Shown here piece after piece: positions 43,460-57,975 of a DNA stretch of 64,000 bases. The first letter of the stretch is position 1, and each line of letters starts with the position of its first letter. Made by a program: the position numbers and the translations under genes. The stretch covers positions 806,001 through 870,000 of the forward strand of contig VWZS01003477.1 in NCBI GenBank assembly GCA_013397075.1. The letters are read 5' to 3'. The notes beneath the pieces are model-generated. The model did not search any database. It was not told the origin of the DNA and worked only from the letters and a program-made list of their open reading frames with translations. Origin of the DNA: Rhabdornis inornatus. Its lineage: Eukaryota; Chordata; Aves; Passeriformes; Rhabdornithidae.

Positions 43460-45943
43460 CTTGCAACTGCTGGCAGCTCCTGTTGCAGGTTTGTTTCCAT
43501 TTTCTAGAATCTGACATGAGTTGTATTGAGAAGATGTTGTCTCCTCACACTCCTTCAGTGATGGGTTGGTACCCCTGTAGAGGTTCACACTGTCATTTAT
43601 TTTACCACCTTCTGATCCACCATTCTCAATGCAGGATCTATGAAAAGGCAATATTTTTAGAGACCCTTCTAGGGGGCATATAATAGCTTTTTTTAAAGCA
43701 GTTTTGGCAGCAGTTCATAAAATGCATCTGTTTGTTATTCTAGGTCAGTACTGCATGTATCTTGACAGTGCAGTGAGGCTGGATGGGTGGTCCCCATGTT
43801 TATGCTGTCTGCTTTCTTACCCCCACTCCTTCTTCTGCTGTTCTTACATACTGACAGAAGCAACTTCCTGGTATCACTTTACAGCGTCTCACTTCATCAG
43901 CCGCCATCCAGTATGTGAGGACAATATATTTTCAGGATTTTCTTCTTAAAGATGATCTTTTCCTTTAGTGCTAGTGGTAGAAGATGACTTCATTTCTGTT
44001 TCAGGGCTATCACCTCCTCCACTGTTTTTTCAGGCCTTTTTATTTGTGGTAAGTCCCTAGGAGGAACAAAGTGATACTCATCACAAGTATGGGTGGCATG
44101 ATCTATAATTTTGATTTAGACCTGAGAAAGTGTAATGTTAGCAAAGTGCAAAGCCTCATGGCAGGCATAGCTTGTGCATCACTTCAGCCCTGTGGCATGC
44201 CCCAGCTGACAACTGGCTGGTTTGTCAAATCATCTGAAGAAGATAGGTGAAGAAAAACATACTCTTCTAAAATTTCAGGACAACACCAGAGCCACTTGCA
44301 GAAAGCTGCTTGAATTACATACCTTTAAGCAGTCTTCCATGTTTAGTGACTAGATATAAACCCACCTTGAAAGTGGATCAAGTTAGTCGAGTTTCTTAAT
44401 GTGTCCAACACAGATGGGGACTGAACTGAAAGACCCTGTTCAAATGCTTTCCCAGAACTCATCCAAACCCTAGATTTGGTAGCTGTGGGGCTGAAGGCAG
44501 CTCTCAGCATGAGCTGTAGGTCCTGGGTTGCAGGGTGGAAGAGGTGCTGCTTCACATCACATCCGATGGCGAAGAGTGGCAGTGGCTCATTTAGTGACAG
44601 CCCTCAGGCACCAATTCTGAGGCTGCGGTGCCCGCTCTTTATCTGCATGTCCGTGCAGACAGTTCGCAGTTCGCTCTCTTTGTAGTGTTGTGGGTTTTGT
44701 TGTGCAGCCTTGCATTTTGTTCCGAAGGCGGTGAAGTCTGTGGTGAGGTACATTTGGTGAAATGGGAACCTTACTGCTCAGATCAGAAGTCAGAAAACCA
44801 CCCACCTCTCTGCTCTGGGGTTGACGCTCTCGTATTGTTGCAGTTCCTCTTGAGCTCTCACTCTTTGGCAGCGAGAAGTTTCAGATAATTTGTTCCATTA
44901 GTAGGACATGCACCTTTCAGATGGAGAGGTGAGCTTCTCAGCATCTTTCCATTCTTTCATGGGGTTTTTGAGCCTTTCTGACAACAGACAAAAAAGCCTA
45001 CCTAAGAATTCAGACAGCAATTCATCAGTACCTCAGACTACAGCCCCAGATGCTGGGTTACAGAAGAGAATTAAAGCCTGAGTGCAAATGGCAGTCCTGT
45101 CTCAAAACTTGTATATCCCAGTGATTTGGGGTATTTTTGTAGGTTAATTTATTCAAAATGAGAATGACTGTAATCTATGATGCCATCTGCTGCTGACTCC
45201 AAAGTAGGGTGGATGAAAAGATTGCTTAAAATCCCCCAGTTAAGTGAAGAACTGGGGAAGCTTTCTTGTAGTGAACAGAGCATCAAAGTGGCTCATGCTG
45301 TATGAGAAGAAAACTGACGATTTATGGGCTTATTTAAGCTTTTCATGATCAGAGCACACCACCTTGCAAACTTAACAAATGTCAGATTCTCTTTTTATTG
45401 AACAAATTCTCTGGTTGATGCAAAGGACACATTTTTGACAGCTGAAGGTATTTGAGAATCTAGAAAGGGTGAAACCCAGAATATGCTCTAGACATTGACC
45501 TGATTATCTGGGAGCCTGGAATCTGGGGGAAAAGGTAAATTTTGGGTGGGTAGATAGGGTTGATGTGTGCCTGTATTTGCCTCTGCACTTGTACTCATAT
45601 TTCCCCAAATGGCTACAGATTCGGGTTTCCATATATGCAAAGCAAGAGTCCTACCGAACTCTCTGGGAGTTAGAAAAATGTTGTTTTTCAGTCCTAAGAT
45701 GGGGTTGATGAGGGAGAATATTCATGTTGTGGGAGAACACCATAAATAAAGCAGCTGATTTTGGTACATTTTATGAAAATATGTGAGTTATGGGAAAACA
45801 TGATTCTCCATCATATGAAGCAGGACTTGTTTACAACATAAATTGAAGCACAGAATTTTGCAAGAAGGCCAAGGCAGACAATTTTTGGTAGAAATCTGTA
45901 GTAGAAGTTAAGACAAATAATAATTTGGGGGAATTTAGAAATT

Positions 45944-45953
45944 TGACTCAGCA
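45944..45953. promoter_or_regulatory. NF-E2/MARE-type site
   Basis: TGACTCAGCA, the reverse complement of TGCTGAGTCA, the consensus for small-Maf heterodimers (NF-E2, NRF2). A single site; activity unknown. Confidence 0.3.
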
Positions 45954-48900
45954 TGACTAGGTCATTTCCAAGAGTTAGTGCATCCTGTCCTGAGTTCACA
46001 TTAATATTTTTGCATCGATTTTAAAATTTAAACTATCAGGAAACTTATGCTTATATAATTGAAGCAGCTACTTTGTAATAATCTATTTAGGTCATCATCT
46101 CATAATGTTAAATCCCATCCTGGTCAACCTTACATGCAACTTGTCATTTCAGAATGATGCTGAGGAAAAATTTAGGGATCATTTGTTCTGCATACACTGG
46201 CAGAGTTTAAGTCTGCCTGAAAAACAGTTCAATTTATAAAATAGAAGGGCATCTAGAGAAGAAACGTGTCAGAATATAGTCAGCCATATCTAATGTGAGT
46301 TTATAGCAAAATATACACAAAATAAGAACCTGCTTGTTTTATACTGGACTAAAAGACATTATTCCCCACCAACTCTTGCAGAATAACTGGAGTAGGTTCT
46401 TGTTATTACCCCAGCCTGATTAAGCATGAAAGGGGAAACCCTGGGAATACCATGGTTTACAAATATAAACCATGTGTTCCACATGTCATTTTCACCATGG
46501 CATAGTTTCTGAGACAAAAGCTTTACAATAATATATTCAGACTTGGGCTCAGGCTTAAATTTTTTATTTTTTTTTTTACATATGATGATAATCTTCATGG
46601 TTGGCTAAGTAGAAATTTAAGTCCAAACAACTGCAGCATAGTATTTAATGCGTGTTTTGCAGCAGCTAGACCAGTAGCTGATGGTGAGATCTGCTCAGTG
46701 GTTTGCTGCTGAGTGTATTTTGGTTTCTCAAGGCCCTTTGGCATTTAGCACTTCCTGCTGCTCTGTGGCTCCTAGCAAGTAACCATTTAATATCAGACCA
46801 CATGTCAAGTATGAAGGCTGAAGAAGTGATTCAAAGTGTAGCTGAAGAAAAATTTTTCTTCTTTTCTTACTGTGAGCAACTTGTTCAAAAGAAGCTTTTG
46901 TTTTGGTTTTGAAACCTGAATGTTTCATTAGCCAAATCCATCATCAGCATAAATAATTTATCTTTCTTCTCCACCCCACTCCTGCATGTCCTTCTCTTTC
47001 TGTCATTGTTTCCTGAAAAAGCAGACACAGCTTATGGTCAAAAGGCTGGGGAGAATTAGCAGATTTTTTAAAGGTTCATGAAGAATTTGCAATTTTATTC
47101 ATATTTAGGTTTTTTGAAATCAGAATCTTTTCAGTGCCAGAAATCCTGTAAGATTTCAGCTTTCACTAACACCAGTATTAGCTAAGTTTTTGAATTTTTA
47201 CTCTCATTGAATATGTTTTATCATAAAGCAAATATTTTTAGTGATAATCTTTTCTTTTTCTTCCTTTTCCCCTAGCATTTTACCTAGCATGTTGCTAATT
47301 TTAACAAATGCAGAAATCAGTTTTTCTCAGGTACAAACCAAGTGGCACAAACGGAATGATATCCAGAAGAAAATAGAAAATCCTGACTTCATTCTGAGTT
47401 CATCCACTTCTCACTTTATCTTTGAAATTGTCAGTCTTAAACCCCACCACAACAAGGGCTACCCTTGCTCTTCATTCATATGGAAAGCTCTGTGATCTTC
47501 CTGAAATGCAAGCAGAGTTTTAGGCAGTCAATACTTCCCTTGAGGGTGAGCTGAGAAAACTTGTTCGCTATTGTGCGGTTTTGATGCAGAACTGGACTTC
47601 TAAGACGGTGTGTTGTATAAATTCTGTTTGTGCCTTTGGTGTTGTCACAGTTTTGAGTTTTGAAAGAGTGAAATATTAGTAAATTTTATCAGTGTCAAGT
47701 ATTTAGTGTAATGGGGTCAGAAGTGTTAGCCCTGCCTTAATACAGCCTGAAGCTGCAAAACCGCTGAGCTTTTGCTCTCAGGTGGAGGAAGCACCCCACA
47801 GAGGAACTAAAGAGCAGCTTAAACCACTGCATCCTTTGGTGATGAGACACTTTTCTACTCTCTCTCATTTCTCTTATGTTACTTACATGTTTCTGACACC
47901 ATTGCCCATCACATTTCTCACGCTCGGCTCTGTTCAGAGAAATACAGGACCTAGCAGTGCGGGGCTGGGAGGGAAATGTGGAAGAGGAGGCATTCAACCA
48001 CAGATGGCAGTGTGGTGACACTTCACACGAGATAAAGTATTAAAAAAAATTCTTTTCAAAATAATTATCATATTTTTACTGTATTTTTTTTTCCAGACAA
48101 TGTAGCATTTAACGGTTACTTGGAACTAAATATGCACTTTGTAGCTTGGCCTACATATTCTAACGTTTGCACAATATACAGAATCCAGAAGAAAATTTGT
48201 TTAGAGAGAGTAGACGCTCATTAAAAGCAGTTGCTTTTTGTTTCCCTTCAACTTCAAGAATGACTTCAGTCTTGCACACAAATTATGATGGCTCCCACTT
48301 GAGGAATTTACCCAGTTGCACAGCACCACACACTCTTTCCCCTACATGGATGCATCAGTCAGTAGCTCTGTTTTGCCATCTTTACCAGGTTTTTTCTATA
48401 CAAACTGTACTGGAAATGAGAATCTTTCTTCCTTTCTTCCTTTCATCTCTTTCTTCCTTTCACCTCCTGCTCAGTCTTTCACTCTCCTCTTCCCTACTAA
48501 CTTCTTTTCTTCATTCTCCATAGCTTCCAGTTAATGTAATTTATATTGTGTTGATAGCCTACACATCATTTTTGGTGATCCTCTGTTGGGGTTTGGTTAG
48601 GTACATGTGAGGTTGTTGTATCCTGCCCATTTGAGTCTAATGCACTGAGATGTGAAGGGACTAGGACCTCCAATTAATGACATTAAGTTTATAAAATAAT
48701 AATGCAATCACCTGCAATTAATAATAACATCAAGTAAGTAAACAGTAAGTTTATTTTCTGTCTGTCACAGGGAGATAAAGATCAGAATTTGTACAGGCCA
48801 AACAGAAGTTCCTTCAGTGATAAGTATTCATTGGGAAAAGGTAAAAGATCTCCTAAAATTCGAAAAGAAAGGGTTGCTGAATATTAGGAATTAAGGAGAA

Positions 48901-50889
48901 GTGCTTCAGAGCCTTTCTAAGATAAAGCTTGGCACAGTGGCAAAGATCAGGAAACACGAACTCTGGCATCATCCTTACTTTATTTAAAGTTATTAAATCA
49001 GCTTAAGTTTCTTTGAATACAGTTTTTTTCTGATAAAATAATAGTTTTGTGAAAATCAACTTTTTCTTTTTTCTGTAGAAACGATCCTGATTTCAGGCAT
49101 ATTTCTTAATTTTCAGGAGAAATATCTGACAAAAATTTGAAAATGGTAAATTATCACTTTGAAAAAATAACTGAGGTTTCTGCAACTTTTCATCACACAG
49201 ATATTTGGTGTAAGGGTTTTTTTCTTCTGGTTTGGGGATCAGGAAGAGGAATTAAAGCAGCAGAGAAGTGCCAGAATTTCCCCATCACAGAAATGTGGTT
49301 ATTCTAAGGGATCCTGTCCATCAAATGTACACCCTCCCAAGGCAAGGGTAACCACTGCCAGATTCCTTTACAAATTATTGGATATCAAAAGGTGCAAATG
49401 CTCTCTTGACAGAATAAGGATATTGAATATATCGTAGAATCAGACTGTAAAATGCATGTTGAGCAAAGCTCTCCCTCCAGAGCATGTGTGTTTGCTTTTC
49501 CTGTTTTTGGGGGTAGAATCACAGCTTCTAAGATATATCTGTGACTAATACACACATTACTGAAGAAAATTACAGCCACTAAATAGAATGGGTATTGAGG
49601 TGTTGTTTTGCATCATCTACAAGCGCAGTAAAGAGGGGTTGTGGTGCATTTGCAATTGAATGTGCCCTAATTGCAGGCCTTCTTTGTGCTCAAACACAGG
49701 CAGCTATATTTGAACTTTGTGAGTGAAAGGATAATTAGCAGTCATCTGCTTGCCCCTTTTTAATTTAATTCCTCTCTTGCCCAGTGTCAGGGCTGCCAGT
49801 GTTAGTGGTTTAAATCACCAACGAAACTGTGACTTTTTTATATGAAAAAAGATGAGTGATACCAAGGCGTACCACAAAAAGGCAGAGTCTGCAAGGCATA
49901 ATTCTGATTTTTATTCTGATTTAAAGCAGTTTTGCAAGCTGAGAAGGGTGGGATTTAAAATACGTTATTTTGCTTACACAGCCAGAGCCAGGGTAATTGA
50001 TCAGGGACTAGTGGACATCCCAAACCACGACAAGAACTGCTCCAGCCCCAAGGATGGAGCATGGCAAAGCTGCCTTTGTTACTTAGGTTTATAGGTACCT
50101 CTGCCTGTATTTCTGAGTAGACTCTCGACTTTATATCCTTAGGAGTGAGCCAAGAGAGAGAATTTCACCTCCCCAGGGGCATGGCATCTTTCTTCCAGCC
50201 GTCTGACTTTTGAGCCCTTAACATTTTTTTTTAAATCATGTTGCCTTCCTGTTATGCCTTCCTGCAAACAAAACTGCATCGTAAATTTCACATCATGTTT
50301 ATTTTAGTGAATAGCAAATAAAAAAATGTCTGCCACCCAGCTATTTAAGTATTTGGAGACACATCTGCTATGAATTTTGCCTCTCTTTGGAAGTTGAGAT
50401 AAACAATGGCTTTTGATCTACAAATAGTAAAAATCATTTTGGGGGAAGATTTCCAAAAAATTGGTGCAGTAATTTTCAGAGCTTTCTCATATTTAGCTGG
50501 TCATCTTGGGATTTGTCTAATGGGATCTTCCTATGGCAAACTGGTGAGTGTGTGTGTAGTTTTGTAGGTGATTTCAGCTCACCGGGCACGAGCTGCTCTG
50601 GGGTGCAATGTTTATCACTGGACACACGGTAAATAGAGCATTGTACATGTTCATGCATTTAGTGCTCTACCTGAAACAAGCTCTGAAAGCTACACCCTTG
50701 CAGTGCAGCACTTGCCAGACCTGGAGAGAATGAGCAGAGTTAATTATTTCCTTTCAGCTACAGGGGCGAAAGACTTCAGGACTTCAGATGTGCTGCCTGC
50801 CCCTTTTTTGGCTCTGTTTCAAATAGCTGTCCTGACGATCACCAGACCCTGGAAGAAAGTTTCCCCTCCTTGCAATTTCCATGGGGATT

Positions 50890-50935
50890 TTTTTGTTTGT
50901 TTGTTTTGGGTTTTTTGCTTTTTTTGGTTTTTCGC
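50890..50935. repeat. T/G-rich low-complexity tract
   Basis: Poly-T and TTTG runs. Confidence 0.85.
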
Positions 50936-51609
50936 CTTTCACTCAGTGCCTGATGTGGAGGCAGTGCCAGGCAGCTCCACAGGTTTGCCTATCCTTGGGT
51001 GAAGGAAGATGGCAAAGATGTCACACCGTCTCAAATAGCAAGGTAATTGCCTAACAGCAGCTAAGGTGTTACTTTGAAATCACTTTTAATTCAAGCTGGG
51101 TTAAGTAAAATGCAATCAAAGCACGTCTTTTTAAAGTTTCTAAAATAACTCCGTTGCTGATCTTTTGAAAAGAGAAAGAAAACATCACAGTCAGAGTGAG
51201 TGCTGGCAAGATGTCTGTAACCAGTCTGCTGAATTCAGGGGGAGAGCAACCTATCAGACTTTACTTTGGTGCTAGCAGTTTAAAGGTTTTCTATGTTTCT
51301 TTTCCTACATCTTCTATGAAGTTTGTAATAATATTGTGTGTTTCAGATGGCTTTGCATTTCAGTAGAAATCTTGTAATTTATTGAAATTTGAAATTATGT
51401 CTTGCTGGCAACACAGAAGTTGTTATCCCATAAATTTCTAGTGAGTGGAAGTAACTCAGTGGAGCACACAGCTTTTGCAACTTTATTGCATTATTATATA
51501 AACCCTGTGGGGGAAAAGATATTTATTCCACTCATGACAGGCCAAGATTGGAAAAGTGTTGTAAGCACAGGAGGGGATGTATAAAAGAGATTTCTTGGGA
51601 GTGAGATTT

Positions 51610-51680
51610 ATTGGGCTGGGGAATGGCCTCCCAGGAGGAACAGTGAAAGTTGCTCTTCTTTAAGTGTTGGAAGCACTTAA
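51610..51680 (+). mobile_element. Possible degraded CR1 fragment
   Basis: GGCTGGGGAATGGCCTCCCA, followed at the right distance by CTTTAAGTGTTGGAAG, resembles the end of the CR1 coding region (the WNGLP segment) after heavy decay. Short and uncertain. Confidence 0.3.
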
Positions 51681-54600
51681 AACCAGAGCTGTAAACACAC
51701 TAAGAAGTATGTGAAAAGAAACTTTTTGCAGCAACAACGAGCAGGGTCTTTTGCAGTTGTGAGTGTTTTTTGGGGAGTTTTTGGTTTGAGTTTTTATTGC
51801 TGTGTTTAGGCCAAACCAGGAATGACATCAGAGGGACAAAGGACTGAATATACAAGCCATCCATCTGCCAGACTCAGTGGGGGAAGGAAATAAAGATGGA
51901 TCTTGCTTTGTTAGTGAATGGAAGAGCCACATCCATGACCCACCCTCAGTGGCAGGATGTCCTCTCTACCTCCCTTAAAAGCAGACAGAAATTACAGAGA
52001 TGGAAAGGAATTCTCCCAAGCAGCAAAACAATAACTGGCAATTAGATAAGTGAAATGAAAGGCAAAGCCAAATTTGCCCTTCGTATTTCGATGAGGAGTT
52101 TTGTTACACACAGTTTTATCCTAAGCTTAAGATAAATACATATTTAAATGATTTGGGGTGAATATTTAGAATATTTAGGTGAATTCTAGGCAATGGGGTT
52201 TTGACAGTGTGAAGTACTTCAATTAAACAAGCTTTATCTGCTTTCTAAGACAATCACCTTTATTAAAGAAATTATATCAAAGAGATTTTCATTCAGGCAC
52301 TAATTAATGAAGTAAATTCTGATATTTATTGGAACTCCATACTTCTGCTTCAATGAACTTGTCTCAGTTATGCATGCCCCATAGAGAAAATAAGTCCCAG
52401 AAAAACTAAACTTCATGCACATCACGTATGAAGTGATACTTGATCCAAAATGTTTTTATACAAATATCGGTTATCATTATAATAGGAGAGAGAAGAAAAA
52501 AAATCCAGAAAGAACTCTGCAAATGGTAATATGCATCTCTCTCAGGCTTGGAATAAGATGCTTCAAATTATGCACATTCATAAGAAGGACTGGATTTTTT
52601 AAAATGCATTCAAATGATTTCTGATTCTAATAATTTTATGTGTCAATAAAAGCTACCAAATTATGTGCACTCTGCAGTAGTCCTAAACTCCATCTGTTAG
52701 TATGAGCTTAATCTATAGAAGCAGAGTTGTAAGGGTGACTTTATTGCGGCAATTTGGGATTCCTGTAAAAGTAATTTGGCCAGTCTAATAATTACACCAA
52801 GACAAATCCAGAAGCCAAGTTCAATAGCATTTGGTAGATACACAGATATCTGTGGGCTTCACTCTGCTGTTGAAGACTTCTATAGGATAAAGTCTGGTAT
52901 GGTTCAAGGAACCAAAATTCTTTATTTGTCTTTTAATGAAATACTTCCCCTCTCTACTGGTCTGAGGAATGTAACATCACTAAGTGGATTTCTCTGAGCC
53001 CTGGAATTTCTATATTAGCACTGAACATTGGCTGAGTCATGTGGATAGCAGGCACTGAAATAAATGCTGCCACAGAACTGCAGGACAGTTTTTACTAGGG
53101 CTGCATTTTTTTTCTGTAAAATTGCAGTGCAGATTCTTCTGCTGGGAATTCACAGCACATTAGGAAGGAGAGCATGTGAAGAGTGCCCTGTGCATAGGCA
53201 GTGAAGAGCTCTTAGGTATGATAACTTGTATATATTAAAAAAAAGCTACTCAGCTTCACTTCAGTCCAGTTCATTTAAGTGATATTTTTCTAAACCACTG
53301 AAATAGAAACATCAGATTGGTGGAGCCTTGCTTTCCTTGCTCTAAAATACAGGTACACAGCCACAGGGAGGGAAGGAACTGCTTGGTGGCTATCGACTAT
53401 CTCTGAGAGAAATGCTGAAGACTGGCCACATGGACCTGCTCTGAACAGGGTAACAGGCTTCAGTCACTGCACTTTGAGATTGCCATGGAAGGAGAAGGGG
53501 CTGGGCACCCCTTTCCTTTCCCTCTCGAGTCTATGCTGTCATTCTCCCCTCCCATTTCTATGACTTGAGGTAGTGTAAGTAGATAACACAGACATTGATC
53601 TCTCAGCAAATGCATTGGCTTTGAGAACAGGGAGGAGACGCAGCAATTCCAGTAGACCAAGCATCCTTCAGTGGAGGATGCCACCCAGGCTAAGCCACAG
53701 TGGTCCAGCCAAGACATCCCTGTGACTGCATCCCATCCAAGCTTCACCATCAGATGCTGTGCAACCCCGTTTGAAATGCAGGAGTGCTCTGCCAGTGAAG
53801 GCTACTGCCATGTCTCTGGCCTTGTGACTTCATTGTGACTTTCCAGTGCTTTACATTATTTTGGTTTGGCTCTTACTGTCACATTCTCAGTTGTGGGTTT
53901 TTTCCCTCCAGTAGCTGCTGGACTTCTTTGGTGTTGAAAACTTCTGAAAACACAATTCTCCCATGCCCAGGCATTCAGAGGTCAGGAGAAAGAGGCAGAA
54001 AAGCTACTGTTCTTTTTTTATTCCAAGAGAAGTTATAATATGCTTTCTACATCATCTCCATGTTCCTGGAGGCTTGATTCATGATGTTGGTGCACTTGTG
54101 GTTGGAAGTGCTGCTATTGACTTCAAAGGGTCAAAGCAAAGACTTGGGCTGGAATAGATTGCTACAGCTTTTATCCCAGGAAGGATTCTTTACAACACTT
54201 TACAAAGATGAGAGTGACCTGAAGTTAAATATCACAGTCCTCCAGAAGGCAAAACTCCCTTTGGGAACAGACTGGCTTTTTTCCGTTCCCGCCTCTTAAA
54301 AAAATCCTGATGTAAGCAGGGATGAGATGCATTAACAAGTTTTGTGATAGAGCAGGGTCAATAAGGATCAAAATAAATGTGAGATTGTTTTCCAAAGGAA
54401 ATTAAACAGAGCAAGTACAGAGCATTTACAGCAATTCCATAGTAGGTAAAAATACACAGCAGCTTCTACCTTTATCCTGTGAAAGCCCTATGAAGGTCCA
54501 CTTGATGATGTGGGAGTCTGCAGGCTGCCAGCCTTCAGAGAAGAGGATCTCTTCATGGGAGGTGAGCCCTGCTTTGGCTCCTTGTTACTCAGGTAAGGAC

Positions 54601-55204
54601 AGAAAGAGGATGGGATTTTCCATAATTATCTGTGACTCACTTCCTCTGCTGGATGTGAGTAGGAGAGAGGAGTGTATTAGCTCTTCTTCTCTGGTGTGAG
54701 CAGTATTATCTCCCTCCACATAGCTAGGCCTTTTATCATAGTACCAAGAGGAGTTGGAAGGGCCAGGAGAAATCAAGTTGAGAGGGTACTGACTCAGACA
54801 GCAAAGGAAAATTTAAATGCAAAAAATTGAAATTTGAAATTATTTAAAATGCAAAAGATCCTAATCAGAAACAAAATAAATTAGTTAATTGAAATTTTTG
54901 ATACCTTTTTTATGTTAGACTGCCGTTATGTCCACAAACAGAGCAAATTATTTCTTTATCTAGAAAAATCCATTGATTCTGCTCTGCTTCTTTCACTTTA
55001 TCTCCAACAAACTACCTCTTGGCTCAGCAACTCTGATTCCTGTTTGGTGGAAAATCTTTATTCTCCAGGTCTTTTGTACTATGATGCCCACCAAGTGTGG
55101 GAAAAGTAGGGATGCTCTCCATCTAGCACCAATTACTGTAGGAGTCCATCTTCCTGTGGTGGCCAGCAGAGATGACGTGATGCAACCTTACCAGCTTGTC
55201 TGCT

Positions 55205-55225
55205 CAGATAAGCAGAGCTTATCTG
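55205..55225. promoter_or_regulatory. Inverted pair of GATA-factor sites
   Basis: CAGATAAGC, three bases, then GCTTATCTG: a perfect 9-bp inverted repeat made of two consensus AGATAAG GATA sites. Function inferred. Confidence 0.4.
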
Positions 55226-56197
55226 CTCTGTTCTGTGATAGATACGAGGAGAATTGTCCATAGACATAGATTTTCCTACAGGTGTGTGGAGGAGTGTGAA
55301 AATATTGACAGGAAACAGCAAATGGCTAGGTTGGTGGCTTTAAACAATTTGTTTGCATTATAGTGATTGCCTGAAGAAAGCCCCACTTATGTGAGCAATC
55401 TTTTTCATTTTTTCCCTGTGTAATGAAGGTGTAAGGTAATGGAGCTTTCTTCTGCTATTGTTTGTGCTATTTCCTGTCCTACAAGGCCCCACAGCTTCAG
55501 TGACCTTCCCACAGGAGGAGGGAAATGGGAAAAATTTGGAAAAGCCAAACTTTTTGGGCTTTGTTAGTATGCTTCTGTTCATCAATATATGGTCAAAACA
55601 GAATATACTACCTAGTGATAAGGTACAATTAAACCCCTTATGCCTCCTGTTCTGTTGCATCTTCCTTACTCTAGTTATTTTTTATAGGATTTTAGGGCTA
55701 AGAGCATCCTTAACGTAATTACTGCAGCATCTTGCCTTGTCACCACCCAAAGAGCTTCCCCTGAGCCCAGCCACACACCTTGTGCTCCCAAATTCCCCCT
55801 CTGCCTTCAGACCAATTTGCTGTGCCTCCCATCATGTCTCACCTTCACAACTCAGTTGGGTGCCCTAACCTCCCGGCTGCCCTGCTGGCTGCCAGGGGCT
55901 GCTGGGCACAGCTGGGCTGGGGAGAGGTTCTGGGTCTCAGGGAGATGCTGCTGTGTGAGGCTGATACACTAGATGGAGTGGTTGTGATGCTGATCTGCAA
56001 AACCTTCCTCTCTGTGCTGGATTTTTTGCCTGGATCAGGCACCTGCCCGCAGACAGGATCTGAAATGTAGGCTTGTTTATACAGAGTGATCAGCAGCAGA
56101 TTGCCCTGAGCTGGTTTCTGCTCCTCCCCAGAGGAGTCACAGCAGGGTCTTCATTAGTTTTGGTGCCTTAAGTGTCTTTAAAGGCACAAAGCTAGAG

Positions 56198-56236
56198 TGG
56201 GATGGGATGGGATGGGATGGGATGGGATGGGGATGG
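56198..56236. repeat. (TGGGA)n microsatellite
   Basis: About seven tandem TGGGA units on the plus strand. Repeated GGG runs spaced by two bases could form a G-quadruplex. Confidence 0.95.
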
Positions 56237-57904
56237 CGTGTCAGCATTTTAAATTTCCTAATGCTCCCTTCTCCCCTCCACCTTTTTTTTTTTAATCCAT
56301 AAAATGTATATTTAAACAACACAAAATGTTATTATTAGCCATTGCTCTTCCCTCAGCAAAGATAAATGCTGCAAGCTTGGCATAATTGATTATGCTGGTG
56401 AAATTGGATCTCCTTGTTGGATTGATTCTGATGTACTTTGGTCAGAGCTTGTGGGTTCTGTATTGATCTGTCAGAGAAACTGCTGAGGCATGGGGGAGCA
56501 AGGTCTGTTGTCTGTGTTGTTTGGGAACTAACAGAAGCTCTTTTTCTTTGCCAGCAGCCTGTTGCACATTTGGATATTGATCCATTATGAGGGAATCTGG
56601 CTTTAATTAGTACCAGGTTTTCCAGTATTTGTGCAGAATGCTTTGACCCTAGTCCACAGCAAGTTTACAAAGGCAGACTCTTAGGCTGAGTTGCACCTTT
56701 ATTATGTAGTCTTCTGAGAAAGAAATCATTAAAATTATTGGACCAAAATGTTTATGTGTGCTGAACCTGAAGTACTGTTTTCTAAATCAAACGTCAGTTG
56801 CATCTATATAAAATGTGTTCAGAAATACATCTGGGCTTTGACTGACATTGTGCACTTAAGTACCCTGGTGTCAAACTGGCCTGGTAGGCATTTAGATTTG
56901 GTATATGCAGCTCTAGGGGCAGACACAGAACCCCTTGACTAGACTGAATGAGACTGGACATAGTTAACTCCTTCTCCCAGCCTGAAAATTCCAGCATTGG
57001 AAAGACTTTCCCCAGAAGCCTAAAAGAGAGACATCAGACTCATTTTTTCCAACCTCAAAACAGTTTCAGGAAAAATCCTTTGTCTTCCTTTTTTCTTTTT
57101 AAAATTTCTTTTCTTTTGTTCTTGGAGGAGGAGGGCCTGGTAGATTTTTGCTTTTAGACTATATTTCATGAAAAATAACCCCACAGTAATGTTAAGTGGT
57201 TCATATACAATTGATAAGTATCAAAGCTAGCATCAAGGTTTTCATGTATACCAGTCCATCTGCAACAGAAATCTTTTTCTACGTGAAATAATAAAAATTA
57301 TAGATACTAGACATATGACTAAAAGTATGCTAAAGCAGTTTTCCCATGACATATCACCAAATGAAACATGAAAAGAGCACTCTTACTAACTTACCAAAAC
57401 ATTTCTCTGTTATTTATTCAATACCGCCTGAAGTGATCATAAAAAGTGACTCAGTGAAAAATGACTGTGTCATGTTATAAAATGCAATCCATGCCAAGAA
57501 AATTACATCTGTGAGTCCTGGCCATCTCCCACATATATGTGCAGATGAATAAGGAGAGAAATAAAAAAGGCTTTAAATAGCTCTTCTTAGCCAGGCTGCA
57601 GGTGACTACAAGCCTTGAGCTGCCACACTCAAGCAACCATTGCAGAACCTGCAAGACTAAGGAGCCAAAGCTCTGTCACTCCACAGTATCCACAAGAAAT
57701 GCTTGGTGTGCTTCAGCCACAGTGGCTCAAGAGTATCCAGGATTGCTGCAGGTTTTCTGAAAGTTTTGGGGCAGACTCTGTTGCTAGAGCAGGGTGGTAG
57801 AAATTCTTCATTCCTGGACTCCGGGGAAGATAGCATAGTGTAATTCCATTCAGGTCTTGAAATGTGTAATTGATAACATTCTTATGTCAGGATGAAAAAC
57901 ACAG

Positions 57905-57975
57905 TTGTTGGGGTTTTTTTTTGTTTGTTCAGGTTTTTTTTTTTGGTTGGTTGATTGTTTGGTCTGGGTTTTTTA
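57905..57975. repeat. T/G-rich low-complexity tract
   Basis: GGGGTTTTTTTTT, TTTG and GGTT runs. Confidence 0.85.
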
